From: Hafnia alvei
Lineage (GTDB): Bacteria > Pseudomonadota > Gammaproteobacteria > Enterobacterales > Enterobacteriaceae
Length of the DNA: 64,000 bases
Assembly: GCF_034424155.1 (NCBI RefSeq)
Contig: NZ_CP139992.1
Span: 1,876,012-1,940,011 of the forward strand
Reading direction: 5' to 3'
The notes beneath the pieces are model-generated. The model was not told where the DNA came from and made no database searches. It saw only the letters and a program-made list of their open reading frames with translations. The translations under genes were made by a program, and so were the position numbers. This document shows positions 9,182 to 18,562 of this stretch, in pieces. Position 1 is the first letter of the stretch. The number at the start of each line of letters is the position of its first letter.

Positions 9182-10366
9182 TCAACGTATTTTTTTGAAT
9201 GCGTGACGAATTTGCAGCATGTTGATTAGCACCAGTACCGCGGTAAAGACAAAGACCCAGCGGAAGCCCAGTACCGCTGAAACGCTGGAGCCAAGCATTG
9301 GGCCGATCACGTTGCCTAAGTACATGAACGATTGGTTATAGCCGAAAATTCGCCCCGTCACGCGATCGCTGGAGTACTTCAGCAATAAGGTTTGCACCGC
9401 TGGCATTAAGGCTCCATCGGCAAAGCCCAGCATAAAGCGCAGCATCCCAAGCTGTAGCGGCGATCTTACCCAAGCCATCATGGCGAAGAGCACCACCGTG
9501 AATCCCAGCGCAAAAATCAAAATACGACCGGTACCGATTCTGTCGCCCAACCCGCCTAATCGTGGTGCCGATATCAGCGCAGCAATGCCTGGCACGGCGG
9601 CGATCATCCCACTGACAAAGGCGATATTATTGGTATCCGCGGCGAGTTGGCGGATAAATAACGTTAGGATGGGACTGATCGAGGCGTTCGCTAATTGGAT
9701 CATCAGCGTGGTAACAAACAGGGCGATGATAAGCGTTGGATAGGGCAGAGAGCGAAAAACCTCTTTCCCGCTGAGCTGATCTTCTTTACGCACCACCACA
9801 CGGTGTTCTTTGATTAAGAACAGCGTAACGAAAAAGCTGACGAACATCATGGTCGCCGTGGAGAAGAATACCGTGCGTAGCCCCAGATGGTCGGCCATCA
9901 GACCACCTAATAGCGGGCCGGCAATCACCCCGCATATTTGCCCCGTCGATAGAGTACCTAACGCCCAACCGCTTTTTTCCCGAGGCACCTGAGAGGCGAC
10001 CAGCGCCATGGCATTAGGAATATAGCCAGAAGTTAGCCCCATCAGCGCACGCAGTGCAAACAGCTGCCATACGTTGGTCGCTAAGCCTTGTAATGCAATC
10101 ACCACGCCCATCCCCAATGAAGCACGCAGCAACATGAGTTTGCGCCCCTTGCGGTCGGCTAAACTTCCCCATAGCGGCGCAACGAGTGCTGAAACCATAA
10201 AGGTGGCGCTAAAGACCAAACCTGACCACAGGCTGAGTGATTCGTGATTGTGAACCCCAAGCTGTTCAACGTACAGCGGTAGGAATGGCAAGATTTGGCT
10301 CATCGCTAAGCCAGTAAAAAAGCAGCCAAACCACACCGAAATGAGGTTTATTTTCCAAGATTCCAT
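9182..10366 (-). CDS. mdtG: MdtG multidrug efflux MFS transporter
   Basis: Major facilitator drug/proton antiporter of 394 residues (E. coli MdtG 408), linked in E. coli to fosfomycin and deoxycholate tolerance. It shows the MFS loop motif [15 protein letters not shown] after the second helix, [10 protein letters not shown], and [10 protein letters not shown] in the second half, all matching MdtG. Twelve hydrophobic segments can be counted. It ends at a hairpin shared with brnQ and is transcribed away from yecD. In E. coli mdtG belongs to the MarA/SoxS regulon; I did not find a clear marbox in the 270-bp upstream gap. Confidence 0.92.
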   Translation of the reverse strand: MESWKINLISVWFGCFFTGLAMSQILPFLPLYVEQLGVHNHESLSLWSGLVFSATFMVSALVAPLWGSLADRKGRKLMLLRASLGMGVVIALQGLATNVWQLFALRALMGLTSGYIPNAMALVASQVPREKSGWALGTLSTGQICGVIAGPLLGGLMADHLGLRTVFFSTATMMFVSFFVTLFLIKEHRVVVRKEDQLSGKEVFRSLPYPTLIIALFVTTLMIQLANASISPILTLFIRQLAADTNNIAFVSGMIAAVPGIAALISAPRLGGLGDRIGTGRILIFALGFTVVLFAMMAWVRSPLQLGMLRFMLGFADGALMPAVQTLLLKYSSDRVTGRIFGYNQSFMYLGNVIGPMLGSSVSAVLGFRWVFVFTAVLVLINMLQIRHAFKKIR

Positions 10367-10640
10367 GACGTCTCAATATGCGGGGAGAGGGCTAAACGAA
10401 AAGATTTGCGCTGTAATAATATCACTTGTAACGGCTTGCCGGTTACACAAAAAAAGTAAAAAGAAATGACGTTTTATTTTCAATTCATTGAATCAACGCG
10501 TTTTTATCACATTTACTAACACTTTCTCGCCGTGGATGAGGTTTTATTTACACCTTGAGTATCGCCTTGTGCCTAAACTAGAGCCGTACGTAGAATCAAA
10601 TTTAGCGTGATAATTTATTCAAATGATAACGGGAGTTTGT

Positions 10641-11213
10641 ATGCTGACATTGAATGCCGCTGAAACCGCGCTGGTGCTTATCGATCTGCAAGAGGGCATT
10701 TTACCTTTTGCTGGCGGCCCCCATTCAGCCAGCGACGTAGTGGCACGCTCGGCGCGTCTGGCGGAACGTTTTCGTGAACTGAATGCGCCGGTGATTTTGG
10801 TGCGTGTGGGTTGGAATGAGTCATTTGACGAAGCGCTTAAGCAGCCAGTTGATGCTCCGTCGCCAGCCCATGCGCTGCCAGAGAATTGGTGGAATTTCCC
10901 TGAAGCGCTGAATGCGCAGCCGGAAGACATTGAAGTGATCAAGCATCAATGGGGCGCATTTTACGGTACCGATCTGGATCTCCAGCTTCGCCGCCGGGGT
11001 ATTCGTAATATTGTCTTGGCAGGGATTTCCACAAATATTGGCGTAGAATCTACCGCTAGAAGTGCGTGGGAGCATGGTTATGCTTTGGTTATAGCCGAAG
11101 ATGCCTGTAGCGCTTTTGATGATATTCAGCACCAACACAGCTTTAAGTACATATTCCCGCGGATTTCGCGAGTATCTGATAGCGAAAAAATCATTGCAGC
11201 GATGAAGTCTTAA
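10641..11213 (+). CDS. yecD: YecD, isochorismatase-family hydrolase
   Basis: Cytoplasmic cysteine-hydrolase-fold protein of 190 residues with unknown substrate. It follows E. coli YecD closely ([71 protein letters not shown]). The D of LIDLQ and the K of IKHQW fit the catalytic Asp and Lys. Where the nucleophilic Cys is expected the sequence reads [13 protein letters not shown], which lacks a Cys, so hydrolase activity is doubtful, as for E. coli YecD. I chose ATG 10641 (CGGGAG just upstream) over ATG 10623. Confidence 0.93.
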   Translation: MLTLNAAETALVLIDLQEGILPFAGGPHSASDVVARSARLAERFRELNAPVILVRVGWNESFDEALKQPVDAPSPAHALPENWWNFPEALNAQPEDIEVIKHQWGAFYGTDLDLQLRRRGIRNIVLAGISTNIGVESTARSAWEHGYALVIAEDACSAFDDIQHQHSFKYIFPRISRVSDSEKIIAAMKS

Positions 11214-11287
11214 TTCTATAACGGCTGCTATCGATAGGCCATTTTCACAGGCGAAATGCCTGTGGAAATATAAGCAGGGAATAGGGT

Positions 11288-11992
11288 GTGAAAGAGACAA
11301 AATTTACCGGTTTTACCCAGCAGGGATTAAACTTTTTACAACAGGTGCGTATTGAGAATAGCAAGGACTGGTTTGAAGAACACCGCCCGATCTACGATCA
11401 ACATATTCTGACCCCGTTTCGCGCTTTAGTTGATGAACTTGCGAAACCCATGCTAAAGATCGATCCGCTGTTTGAAACGCGTCCGGCGATTGGCAAAACG
11501 CTATCTCGCATCCATCGCGATACCCGCTTTTCACATGACAAATCTCGCTACCGCAGCCGTATGTGGCTGACGTTTAAGCGCCATTCTAAAGAATGGACCG
11601 ATGCACCGGTATTTTTCTTTGAAATAAGCCCCGATATGCTACGTTACGGTTTGGGCTATTACTCGGCGTCGAGGGGAACGATGGATCGTTTTCGTCATTT
11701 GGCACTGCGCCAACCTGAGGAATTTGCCGCAGCACGAGCCTGCTGTAAGGCGCCCTTTGAGCTGGTGGGTGATAGCTATAAGCGGCCTTTAATAAAAGAC
11801 CAAGATCCTGAAATTGCTGATTGGTACAACCGTAAAACGTTTGCGGTGATGGCAACAGATTATCAAGTCGAGCAGCTATTCACCCCAGAACTGGCCACCA
11901 TGCTGGTAAAAAAACTGACTAAGCTGGCGCCACTATATCATTTTTTGATGAAGGTCGAAGCACTAAAACAGGTACCACTCGAGGATCTCTAA
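11288..11992 (+). CDS. DUF2461 (TIGR02453) family protein
   Basis: Cytoplasmic protein of 234 residues with no known function. It starts FTGFTQQGLNFLQQVRIENSKDWFEEHRPIYD, the typical opening of DUF2461, followed by the conserved RIHRDTRFSHDKSRYR segment and FEISPDMLRYGLGYY. The start is GTG with AGGGA seven bases upstream. It is 74 bp after yecD on the same strand and may share its transcript. No catalytic residues are known for the family. Confidence 0.85.
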   Translation: MKETKFTGFTQQGLNFLQQVRIENSKDWFEEHRPIYDQHILTPFRALVDELAKPMLKIDPLFETRPAIGKTLSRIHRDTRFSHDKSRYRSRMWLTFKRHSKEWTDAPVFFFEISPDMLRYGLGYYSASRGTMDRFRHLALRQPEEFAAARACCKAPFELVGDSYKRPLIKDQDPEIADWYNRKTFAVMATDYQVEQLFTPELATMLVKKLTKLAPLYHFLMKVEALKQVPLEDL

Positions 11993-11999
11993 GCGCAGG

Positions 12000-13364
12000 T
12001 TAAAGCTGTTCGCTCATTTGTGGCGTGAACTCGCCTTCGCTGATGGTTTTTGACTGATTGCGCCCCTGCTTTTTGGCCAGATAAAGCATTTTATCAGCAA
12101 GATTTATGGTGCCGCTGATGTCGAGGTTGGTTTGGCTGGGATCAACCAAGACTGCGCCAATGCTCATGCTGACGTAGTGATCCCCCTCAGGGTTTCCAAC
12201 ATGGGGGATCTTTAATTCCGCAATGGCTAAACGAATCCGTTCGCAAACCTGCGCTAATTGCTGTTTGTCCGTTGACGGAATAAACATAGCAAACTCTTCG
12301 CCACCCATGCGTGCCACCAGATTCCCATCACGATTGCCTGAAAGATCCAGTGCATGCCCAATTTTGGCCAAGCAACGATCGCCGGCTAAATGTCCGTAGT
12401 GATCGTTATATTTTTTGAATTTATCGACATCCAGCATGATTAGCCCAATATGCTGTCCGGAGGCTTTATTTTCTTCCCAAAGCGCGGGTGTGTTTTGTGC
12501 GAAATAACGGCGGTTATGTAACCCCGTAAGATCGTCGGTGATGGACTGACGATAATGACGGCGATTATTCTCATCAATGAGCTTGTAGTCGTCCATCATG
12601 CGCAGCAACACAATCATTAACATAGCCAGCTTTAATAGCATAATCATGATCTTCCACGTATACCAACCGACGGTATAGCGGGCCTGCCACGATAGGCTGA
12701 AGGCGTCATCCAGAACCAACAGGAACAATGTGAAAAGAAAACATTGTTCAATTAGCCCTTTGTTTTTTAATTTAAACCATAAAAAGGTCAGGCAGAGAAA
12801 ATTCACCAAACCAGAGATATAAACTAACCCTGATCTAATCGTGAGTTCACAGTGATAGTGATTGCACGTCTCGGTGAGCAATGGAATAAACCGAGAGATT
12901 AATGGCCCAATAAACGAGGCGAGTAGACAGCCTAATAATACAAAGGCAACGGTGCGTCTAAGACTGAGTGATTGAGGCAATGAGATAAGAATCGCTGCGC
13001 AAATTGGAGCGCTAATTTCTAACAAAAACCATAACCAAATCGAGTTGCTGTCATAATTAAACGTAGCGCCCACGGCTAATGCCGTCGGATAATCCGCAAT
13101 AATAAAGGCTGCTAATATTGCGGAAGCTAAATATGCGCCACCAATTGCGTAGGTTTGTCGGTTATTGAAAGCACGCGAGTGACTAAAGGCAATGGTGGTA
13201 ATAATAATATCGCACAGCACACACACGGCCAAAAATACCGGCATAAAGTAAAAATTCACAGGCGCACTTTCACTGCGATAACTGCCCGCGAAAATAAACA
13301 CCGCCAGAGTGAATAAAATGAGAAGCGGTGTATGAAGTCGCTTAGGGGCTAACTTCAAAAACAT
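12000..13364 (-). CDS. Membrane-bound diguanylate cyclase (GGDEF)
   Basis: Makes c-di-GMP from two GTP. The N-terminal 260 residues hold about eight hydrophobic segments (a MASE-type sensor; MASE4 is possible but unproven). The GGDEF domain spans about residues 275-440 and keeps DDLTGLHNRRYF, the metal site LDVDKF and an intact active site GGEEF (about 354-358). The inhibitory site five residues before GGEEF reads RDGN rather than RxxD, so product feedback is probably lost. I chose ATG 13364 (GGAG eight bases upstream) over TTG 13385. It is transcribed alone. It could supply c-di-GMP to NfrB or the tad pilus, but this is only inferred from their presence in the same window. Confidence 0.9.
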   Translation of the reverse strand: MFLKLAPKRLHTPLLILFTLAVFIFAGSYRSESAPVNFYFMPVFLAVCVLCDIIITTIAFSHSRAFNNRQTYAIGGAYLASAILAAFIIADYPTALAVGATFNYDSNSIWLWFLLEISAPICAAILISLPQSLSLRRTVAFVLLGCLLASFIGPLISRFIPLLTETCNHYHCELTIRSGLVYISGLVNFLCLTFLWFKLKNKGLIEQCFLFTLFLLVLDDAFSLSWQARYTVGWYTWKIMIMLLKLAMLMIVLLRMMDDYKLIDENNRRHYRQSITDDLTGLHNRRYFAQNTPALWEENKASGQHIGLIMLDVDKFKKYNDHYGHLAGDRCLAKIGHALDLSGNRDGNLVARMGGEEFAMFIPSTDKQQLAQVCERIRLAIAELKIPHVGNPEGDHYVSMSIGAVLVDPSQTNLDISGTINLADKMLYLAKKQGRNQSKTISEGEFTPQMSEQL

Positions 13365-13820
13365 ATTATTACTCCAATAACGCAATGTGTTTACAATATA
13401 TCAATGCTTAATGACTTTATTTTAACATTATAGTTTTAAGTGAGCGTCTTGCTTCCTGTTTTGCATCCGCCCAATTTAGGTGGCGTTACCTTAAAGAAAT
13501 AATTCATATAAAACAGAATGTTATTTTTTTTGGTAGGCAATATTTGCTGAGCGAAGTACGACACACCCTGCACTAGTTTAACTTATCTGAAGTGGTGTAA
13601 GAAATAATTCTCAATAGGAATTTTCTGGGTTAAATTTGGGGCGCTGTAAAAGTAGCGCTACATTTCGTGTTGTCTGAGTGACAGTAATATTGTTATGCAA
13701 CTGAAATAATATAACTATTCGCTCTGGAAAATGGGGTGGGAATATCTCTATATAATGAGGAAATAGTGGGGGCGGTAAATAACTATAATAGGTAAGCGTT
13801 AGCGGAAAATAAGATGATAT
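13365..13820. other. AT-rich gap between the cyclase gene and opgE
   Basis: About 450 bp with no supported gene. A 78-codon minus-strand frame (13611-13847) is rich in Pro, Tyr and Phe without family resemblance and overlaps the opgE terminator. The right-hand end of the gap near 13370-13440 should hold the promoter of the cyclase gene; no exact boxes are claimed. Confidence 0.4.
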
Positions 13821-13856
13821 AAAAAAGCCCCACAGCACAGTTTGCAATGTAGGGCT
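13821..13856 (-). terminator. Rho-independent terminator of opgE
   Basis: Read on the minus strand, AGCCCTACA pairs with TGTGGGGCT (one G-U pair) and is followed by TTTTTT. It begins 22 bp after the opgE stop. Confidence 0.85.
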
Positions 13857-13877
13857 GATTAAATCCGGATTGGCGAA

Positions 13878-15485
13878 TTATTTATGCATGGTCGCCGGTG
13901 TCGCTTTAGGCGTAAAAGGATCGTTTCCCAAAGAGCTGTAAGGCACCTGCTTTAATGCAAAATTCATTACCGTTGGAGAAGGGCGCTTTTGGTTGGAAAT
14001 AAACTGATATTTAGCCGCAATTTCTTGGCTTTTAATTCCGGTCCATTCAGAGAACAGCACTAAAAAGTCTTCTGCTGAGCGGCGTGCTTTTATCGCCCGA
14101 CGACGCGTGTCATCAGAAGATAGCATCATTAACGGTACCTGATAGTTTTGTTGGTATTTATCATCGTGAGATAGGAACTCATTACTGGTGCCTTTCTCAT
14201 GGAATGCTAAGCCATGATCGGAGAAATAAATCATCGAGAAGTTTTGTCCGCTACTTTTCAACTGGTTATACAGCTGGCTGAGAAAACTATCCGTTTGTGT
14301 AATGCTGTAGAGATAGCATGAGGTCTCTTTTGAATGAACAAAGGTCTCATAGCGGTCACCGGTACGATCGCAAGCCTTAGGATGTGAACCGATCAGGTGA
14401 TATACCACCAGTTTTGGTCCTTCTGTGTCTGCCTGCAAAGCATCATCGGTAAAGCGCAGTAGATCGAAATCAGACGTGGCTTTACCGTCTTCAAAATCAC
14501 CTTTCTTCAAGAAGCGTACATCGTCTGCGCGCTTGGCAACGCTAGCCACCACGGTGTCATAGCGCCCAATTTGCCCCTGATTAGAAAACCAATAGGTATG
14601 AAAGCCCGCAGATTTGGCCAACGTAATAATACTGTTTTGGTACTCAGGTTTTCCGTCACGAACTAGATTCAGCGTTTGGCCGAGTGATTTCTGCGTAGAA
14701 GGTGCCGCAGAAAGATAATCGTTGAAGAATACGCCCGGAACTTGGCTCTCGAACGGCGTATTGGCCCATTTACCGCCAAAACTGCCGTGGGCATCACGGC
14801 GGGCGCTTTCGCCAATGACGAGCACATAGACTTGGCGATTGGCTTTAACGCTGTCTACATGCCAAGTGGCTGGCACAGAAGATAGCTCTTTCATGCGGGC
14901 CATCTCGGCTTCAACTTCTTTCTTCCCGTGCGATACGTCTTCGACAAAACGCACCACCGGATAGCCGGTATCGCTTAATTTGAATTCGCCACCGGCTCGC
15001 AGGTTTGTCACTGGCGCTAACAGTAAAGCACCTACGAAAGCAAATAAGAACAAAGATTTAGCCATTGTCCAACGGCGTATTTGCACTGTCTTTCTGCGCA
15101 AAATAAAGATGCCGAGGATCAGGATAAAGACGGCGATCAAATAGTCCCAATAGGGAAAAATCTGCATCATCTCACCGGCTTCTTCTGGGTTAGTTGAGTA
15201 AAGCGAGAGGATCGAGTTGAAGTTTGGCGGGCCGAAAACGCGGCCAAACGGATAGTAAAATGCTGCGGTTAAGGTGCAGACAAACAGCACTGCTTTTTGC
15301 AGACGTGGTAAGTAGCTGCCGAGCAGTAAGAAGAAACAGCCGAGACCAACGGCGTAAATAGCGCTAAATTCGTAGCCTAAGCCCAGATTAATCAGCGCGG
15401 CGAGAACAAAATAGAGCAGGGTATAAGGGCTCAGTAGTTCACGAGCCTTATTTTTTGGCTCAAAAGGATTTGATGTAAAGTTCAT
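13878..15485 (-). CDS. opgE: OpgE, phosphoethanolamine transferase for periplasmic glucans
   Basis: Inner-membrane enzyme with a large periplasmic sulfatase-fold domain that adds phosphoethanolamine to osmoregulated periplasmic glucans. Five N-terminal membrane segments are followed by the catalytic domain with VIGESARRDAHGSFGG, the presumed Thr nucleophile in APSTQKSLGQ, and the metal-binding FSDHGLAFHEKG. The closest family member is E. coli OpgE (YbiP, 527 aa): GYPVVRFVEDV, TYWFSNQGQIGRYDT and SHDDKYQQNYQVPLM all correspond. At 535 residues it is shorter than EptA, EptB and CptA. It stands alone with its own terminator. Confidence 0.93.
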   Translation of the reverse strand: MNFTSNPFEPKNKARELLSPYTLLYFVLAALINLGLGYEFSAIYAVGLGCFFLLLGSYLPRLQKAVLFVCTLTAAFYYPFGRVFGPPNFNSILSLYSTNPEEAGEMMQIFPYWDYLIAVFILILGIFILRRKTVQIRRWTMAKSLFLFAFVGALLLAPVTNLRAGGEFKLSDTGYPVVRFVEDVSHGKKEVEAEMARMKELSSVPATWHVDSVKANRQVYVLVIGESARRDAHGSFGGKWANTPFESQVPGVFFNDYLSAAPSTQKSLGQTLNLVRDGKPEYQNSIITLAKSAGFHTYWFSNQGQIGRYDTVVASVAKRADDVRFLKKGDFEDGKATSDFDLLRFTDDALQADTEGPKLVVYHLIGSHPKACDRTGDRYETFVHSKETSCYLYSITQTDSFLSQLYNQLKSSGQNFSMIYFSDHGLAFHEKGTSNEFLSHDDKYQQNYQVPLMMLSSDDTRRRAIKARRSAEDFLVLFSEWTGIKSQEIAAKYQFISNQKRPSPTVMNFALKQVPYSSLGNDPFTPKATPATMHK

Positions 15486-15788
15486 TTTTATTATCTGAAA
15501 GGGTGCAGGGCACCAAAGTTAACCGCGGGATACATCTCCACTCGCATGTTGACGGTCACTGTCATCATTGTCTCTGGTGTGTCATGGGGGAGTTTCCATT
15601 TTACTTTTTGCGCTATGCCTAACGTCGAGACACAAAGCTGCAAGAAGATATGCCGAGCGAGCTCGAATAGCAACAGAAACTGCGGGTTCTTTGTGTGATT
15701 TAGGAGGCAAATTTTATAGTACAGCGAATTGCAGAAATTTTGTCGGGGTTTGCAGTGAAAAGTTTGAGTGCTCAGAGGGTTAACAGAA
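15486..15788. other. Gap between the PBP3-like gene and opgE
   Basis: About 300 bp without a supported gene; it should hold the opgE promoter (minus strand). The frames of 71 and 104 codons that cross it have no recognisable protein character. Confidence 0.35.
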
Positions 15789-15842
15789 CAAAAAACCACC
15801 CTCACCGGATGACACCAACGTGGTTGATATCATCCGGTATGA
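15789..15842 (-). terminator. Terminator-like hairpin after the PBP3-like gene
   Basis: ACCGGATGA and TCATCCGGT form perfect nine-base arms around a loop that can itself pair (CAAC/GTTG). On the minus strand a run of six T follows a few bases beyond the stem. It starts just after the stop at 15849. Confidence 0.6.
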
Positions 15843-15848
15843 GTCGGG

Positions 15849-17621
15849 CTAAGCGCCTTTGTGAACGATGTTGGTGCTTTGTATATTATGTGTCAGCGTT
15901 TGGTTGTTTAAATTGATAGCCTGCTGTTCAGTTAAGGCATCGGGAGGAATATTCATGTGGCGCAATACGTCGCCCATAATTTGACCGAACACCGGACCCG
16001 CTACTGAACCGCCGAAGTGTTTGCCTGCATTAGGGTGGTTGACCATCACCACCAATGCAACGCGAGGATCGCTGGCGGGAGCGACGCCAGCCGTATAGTT
16101 GACGTAGCCGCCGTCGTATTTACCCGTATCGCCCATTTTCTCGGCGGTACCGGTTTTTATCGCAAGACGATAGCCCGGAACGGCGGCAGTTACGCCGCTA
16201 CCGCCGGGTAGAGCATCACTTTCCATCATATGAACGACGGTGCGCACTGTTTTTTCATCCATGACCCGTGTCCCTAATACCGGCGGGGTGACTTTAGTAA
16301 TAGATACCGGACGGAAAACGCCGAAAGAACCGATGGTGGCATATTCACGCGCCATCTGCAGCGGTGTGACGCGCAGGCCATAGCCAAAGGAGAAGGTTGC
16401 GCGTTCAATATCAGACCAGCGTTCGCGGTGTAACGGGAAATAGCCGCTGCTTTCGCCGCCGATGCCCAGACCGGTGGATACCCCTAAGCCGAAGCTATGA
16501 TAGAGATTCACTAGTACGTCAGACGGCATCGCCAGCGCAATATGTGACACGCCGATGTCGCTCGATTTTTGCAAGATGCCGGTAATGGTTAAGCGTGACC
16601 AGTGACCCACGTCTTTAATCAAGTGCCCATTAACGGGATAAGGCGTTGTGTCGATAACCGAATCAGGACGGATCAAATGACGTTCTAAGCCCGCCATGAC
16701 CACCAGAGGTTTTACCGTTGAACCTGGTTCAAAACTGTCAGAGATCGCCACGTTGCGCATATCTTTCTGCGGTACGCCCTGATAGTTATTCGGGTTGTAG
16801 GATGGATAGCTCGCCATGCCCAAAATTTCACCGGTGTTCACGTCCACCAGTACCGCTGCACCAGAATCGGCTTTATTGAGCAGCACGCCTTCGCGCAGAT
16901 GGGAATAAAGCGCGTACTGCAAATAGCGGTCGATACTCAAGCTGAGCGTTGGAGCCTGCTGCGCAGGATCGTCCTCCATCAGGCTCACCACGTTGCCGTA
17001 GCGATCTTTACGGTACACGCGGTGCCCCGGTTTGCCTTGTAGCAGGTTATTGAATCCGCTTTCGATGCCATCCAGCCCCTGTTGATCCATTCCGACGATA
17101 CCAATCAGGTTAGAGGCGGCGTCGCTCATCGGGTAATAACGGCTAGAATCTGCTGGGGTCGTAATGCCGTAGATGTGCAGTTTATTCACATATTCAGCAA
17201 TATTTGATTCAACCTGACGGCCAAGATAGAGGAAATGCTTGTGGGCGTTTTCTAATATCTTCGCTTTAATGTCACTTTCTGGCATAGAAAGGGCTGTGCT
17301 GAGATAAGGCCATTGTGCACTGGTGAGGTTGGGATCGCGTTCAAGCACGTGAATAGGATCGGCAATAATATCATTTGATGCCACGCTAACGGCCAGCGGT
17401 TGGCCTTCACGGTCGGTTATCGTGCCACGCAGTGGCTGAGTAATAAGCGAGCGCAGCGAACGCTGGTCGGCTTCTTTTTCCAGTAGGGGATGGTTCATCA
17501 ACTGCAGATAGCCCACTCTGCCAAGTAGAAGAACAAGAAAAACGACGATACCAAAACAGATGAGAACAAATCGTCCTTGAAAATAATTGCCACGTGAATT
17601 CGATGGGCTTTTTTTGCGCAT
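15849..17621 (-). CDS. Second PBP3/FtsI: class B peptidoglycan transpeptidase
   Basis: Bitopic class B penicillin-binding protein that cross-links peptidoglycan. It has one membrane helix (about 17-38), a dimerisation domain with RGTITDREGQPLAVSV, and a transpeptidase domain with nucleophile motif STVK (about 301-304), a second motif reading SSD (353-355) where FtsI has SSN, and KTG (489-491). It is 590 residues, the same size as FtsI, and collinear with it throughout, but sits outside the division cluster. The likely relative is the extra PBP3 known from Salmonella (PBP3SAL), used during intracellular division in acid. I chose ATG 17621, which matches the FtsI start region; TTG 17642 is the alternative. 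The ribosome binding site is weak. Confidence 0.88.
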   Translation of the reverse strand: MRKKSPSNSRGNYFQGRFVLICFGIVVFLVLLLGRVGYLQLMNHPLLEKEADQRSLRSLITQPLRGTITDREGQPLAVSVASNDIIADPIHVLERDPNLTSAQWPYLSTALSMPESDIKAKILENAHKHFLYLGRQVESNIAEYVNKLHIYGITTPADSSRYYPMSDAASNLIGIVGMDQQGLDGIESGFNNLLQGKPGHRVYRKDRYGNVVSLMEDDPAQQAPTLSLSIDRYLQYALYSHLREGVLLNKADSGAAVLVDVNTGEILGMASYPSYNPNNYQGVPQKDMRNVAISDSFEPGSTVKPLVVMAGLERHLIRPDSVIDTTPYPVNGHLIKDVGHWSRLTITGILQKSSDIGVSHIALAMPSDVLVNLYHSFGLGVSTGLGIGGESSGYFPLHRERWSDIERATFSFGYGLRVTPLQMAREYATIGSFGVFRPVSITKVTPPVLGTRVMDEKTVRTVVHMMESDALPGGSGVTAAVPGYRLAIKTGTAEKMGDTGKYDGGYVNYTAGVAPASDPRVALVVMVNHPNAGKHFGGSVAGPVFGQIMGDVLRHMNIPPDALTEQQAINLNNQTLTHNIQSTNIVHKGA

Positions 17622-17712
17622 AGTTCTGCCAGTAGAAAACAAAATATTAAAAGCGAGAAGCTGGAATGCGCTAACTATAAAAGAGACTGGATGGAAAGGC
17701 AGGAAAATGAAA

Positions 17713-17748
17713 CATTTATTCGCACTTCAATTATCATTGAAATAAATG
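17713..17748. promoter_or_regulatory. Nested 36-bp palindrome upstream of the PBP3-like gene
   Basis: CATTTATT (17713-17720) pairs with AATAAATG (17741-17748), and inside it TTCAAT (17726-17731) pairs with ATTGAA (17736-17741). It lies 92-127 bp upstream of the PBP3-like start and about 250 bp upstream of yjjA. It is a candidate operator; the binder is unknown. The rest of the 380-bp gap (17622-18000) shows nothing else I can support. Confidence 0.4.
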
Positions 17749-18000
17749 TAACAATTGAAAATATGATGCTTAAAAATACTCCATCTCTTATCGCATAGGC
17801 GCTCTAGGCCTGAACATGACGGTTTTCTGCGATACCACCAGACAATGAAAATGAGGATTAGTGAGAATTCTCTGGTGCATTGTACTGATAATGAACCATA
17901 GATACAGATTATTCTTTAATAGATGGATTATATTAAACAAATATTGATCTCTCTCAGAGGCAATCCTATTATCCGTCTCACTAAGAGAATGAGGTTAAAT

Positions 18001-18504
18001 ATGAACCAAAAATTAAAACAACTGAGCCGTGCGGCCCTGATTTTAGCCGGTGTTATGGGTATGAACGCAGCTCATGCAGATCTCATGGGCTCACTGAAAA
18101 GCGCAAGCGAACAGCTTTCGTCTAGCAGTGCGAATACTTCTACTGGCGCAAACAGCACATCGTTGCTGGGCGGCGCGTTGGGTTCATTGATGGGCGGGAA
18201 CTCGCAGGCATTACAATCTACCAGCAGTGCAAACATTGGTGGCGTGCTGAGCTACTGCGTGCAGAACAACGTGCTGGCAGCGGGTAATCAAAAGATTGAA
18301 TCTGTTAAAGATTCTCTGCTGAACAAATTGGGTACGCAAACTGAAAGCCAATCTTACCAGAATGGTTTGAACGGAATTTTGGATCTGCAGGGTAAAGATG
18401 ATGTTGATCTGAACAACTTAGGTTCTCTGACGACCGACATGAAGGCGAAAATTAAAACCAAAGTGTGCGGCATGGTATTGGATCAGGCGAAAAAATTCGT
18501 TTAA
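18001..18504 (+). CDS. yjjA: YjjA-like exported DUF2501 protein
   Basis: Exported protein of 167 residues with unknown role. A signal peptide ends at AAHA before DLMGSLKSASEQL. It then has a low-complexity Ser/Thr/Gly stretch (SSANTSTGANSTSLLGG) and a C-terminal part with two Cys (SYCVQNNVL and KVCGMVLDQ) that could form a disulfide. This layout is that of DUF2501 (E. coli YjjA). I chose ATG 18001 with GAGG six bases upstream; the frame is open further upstream but without a start that has a binding site. It is followed by its own terminator. Confidence 0.85.
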   Translation: MNQKLKQLSRAALILAGVMGMNAAHADLMGSLKSASEQLSSSSANTSTGANSTSLLGGALGSLMGGNSQALQSTSSANIGGVLSYCVQNNVLAAGNQKIESVKDSLLNKLGTQTESQSYQNGLNGILDLQGKDDVDLNNLGSLTTDMKAKIKTKVCGMVLDQAKKFV

Positions 18505-18530
18505 TCAGCGAAGACGACCGCCGTTGTTGA

Positions 18531-18562
18531 GGGAGTTGGCATACGTAGCCACTCCCTTTTTT
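18531..18562 (+). terminator. Terminator of yjjA
   Basis: GGGAG-T-TGGC pairs with GCCA-CTCCC (one bulged T) and is followed by TTTTTT. The T tract reaches the stop codon of the convergent esterase gene. Confidence 0.85.

Noticed and set aside
13611-13847. 78-codon minus-strand frame downstream of opgE
   Set aside because: Odd composition and overlap with the opgE terminator; no start signal.
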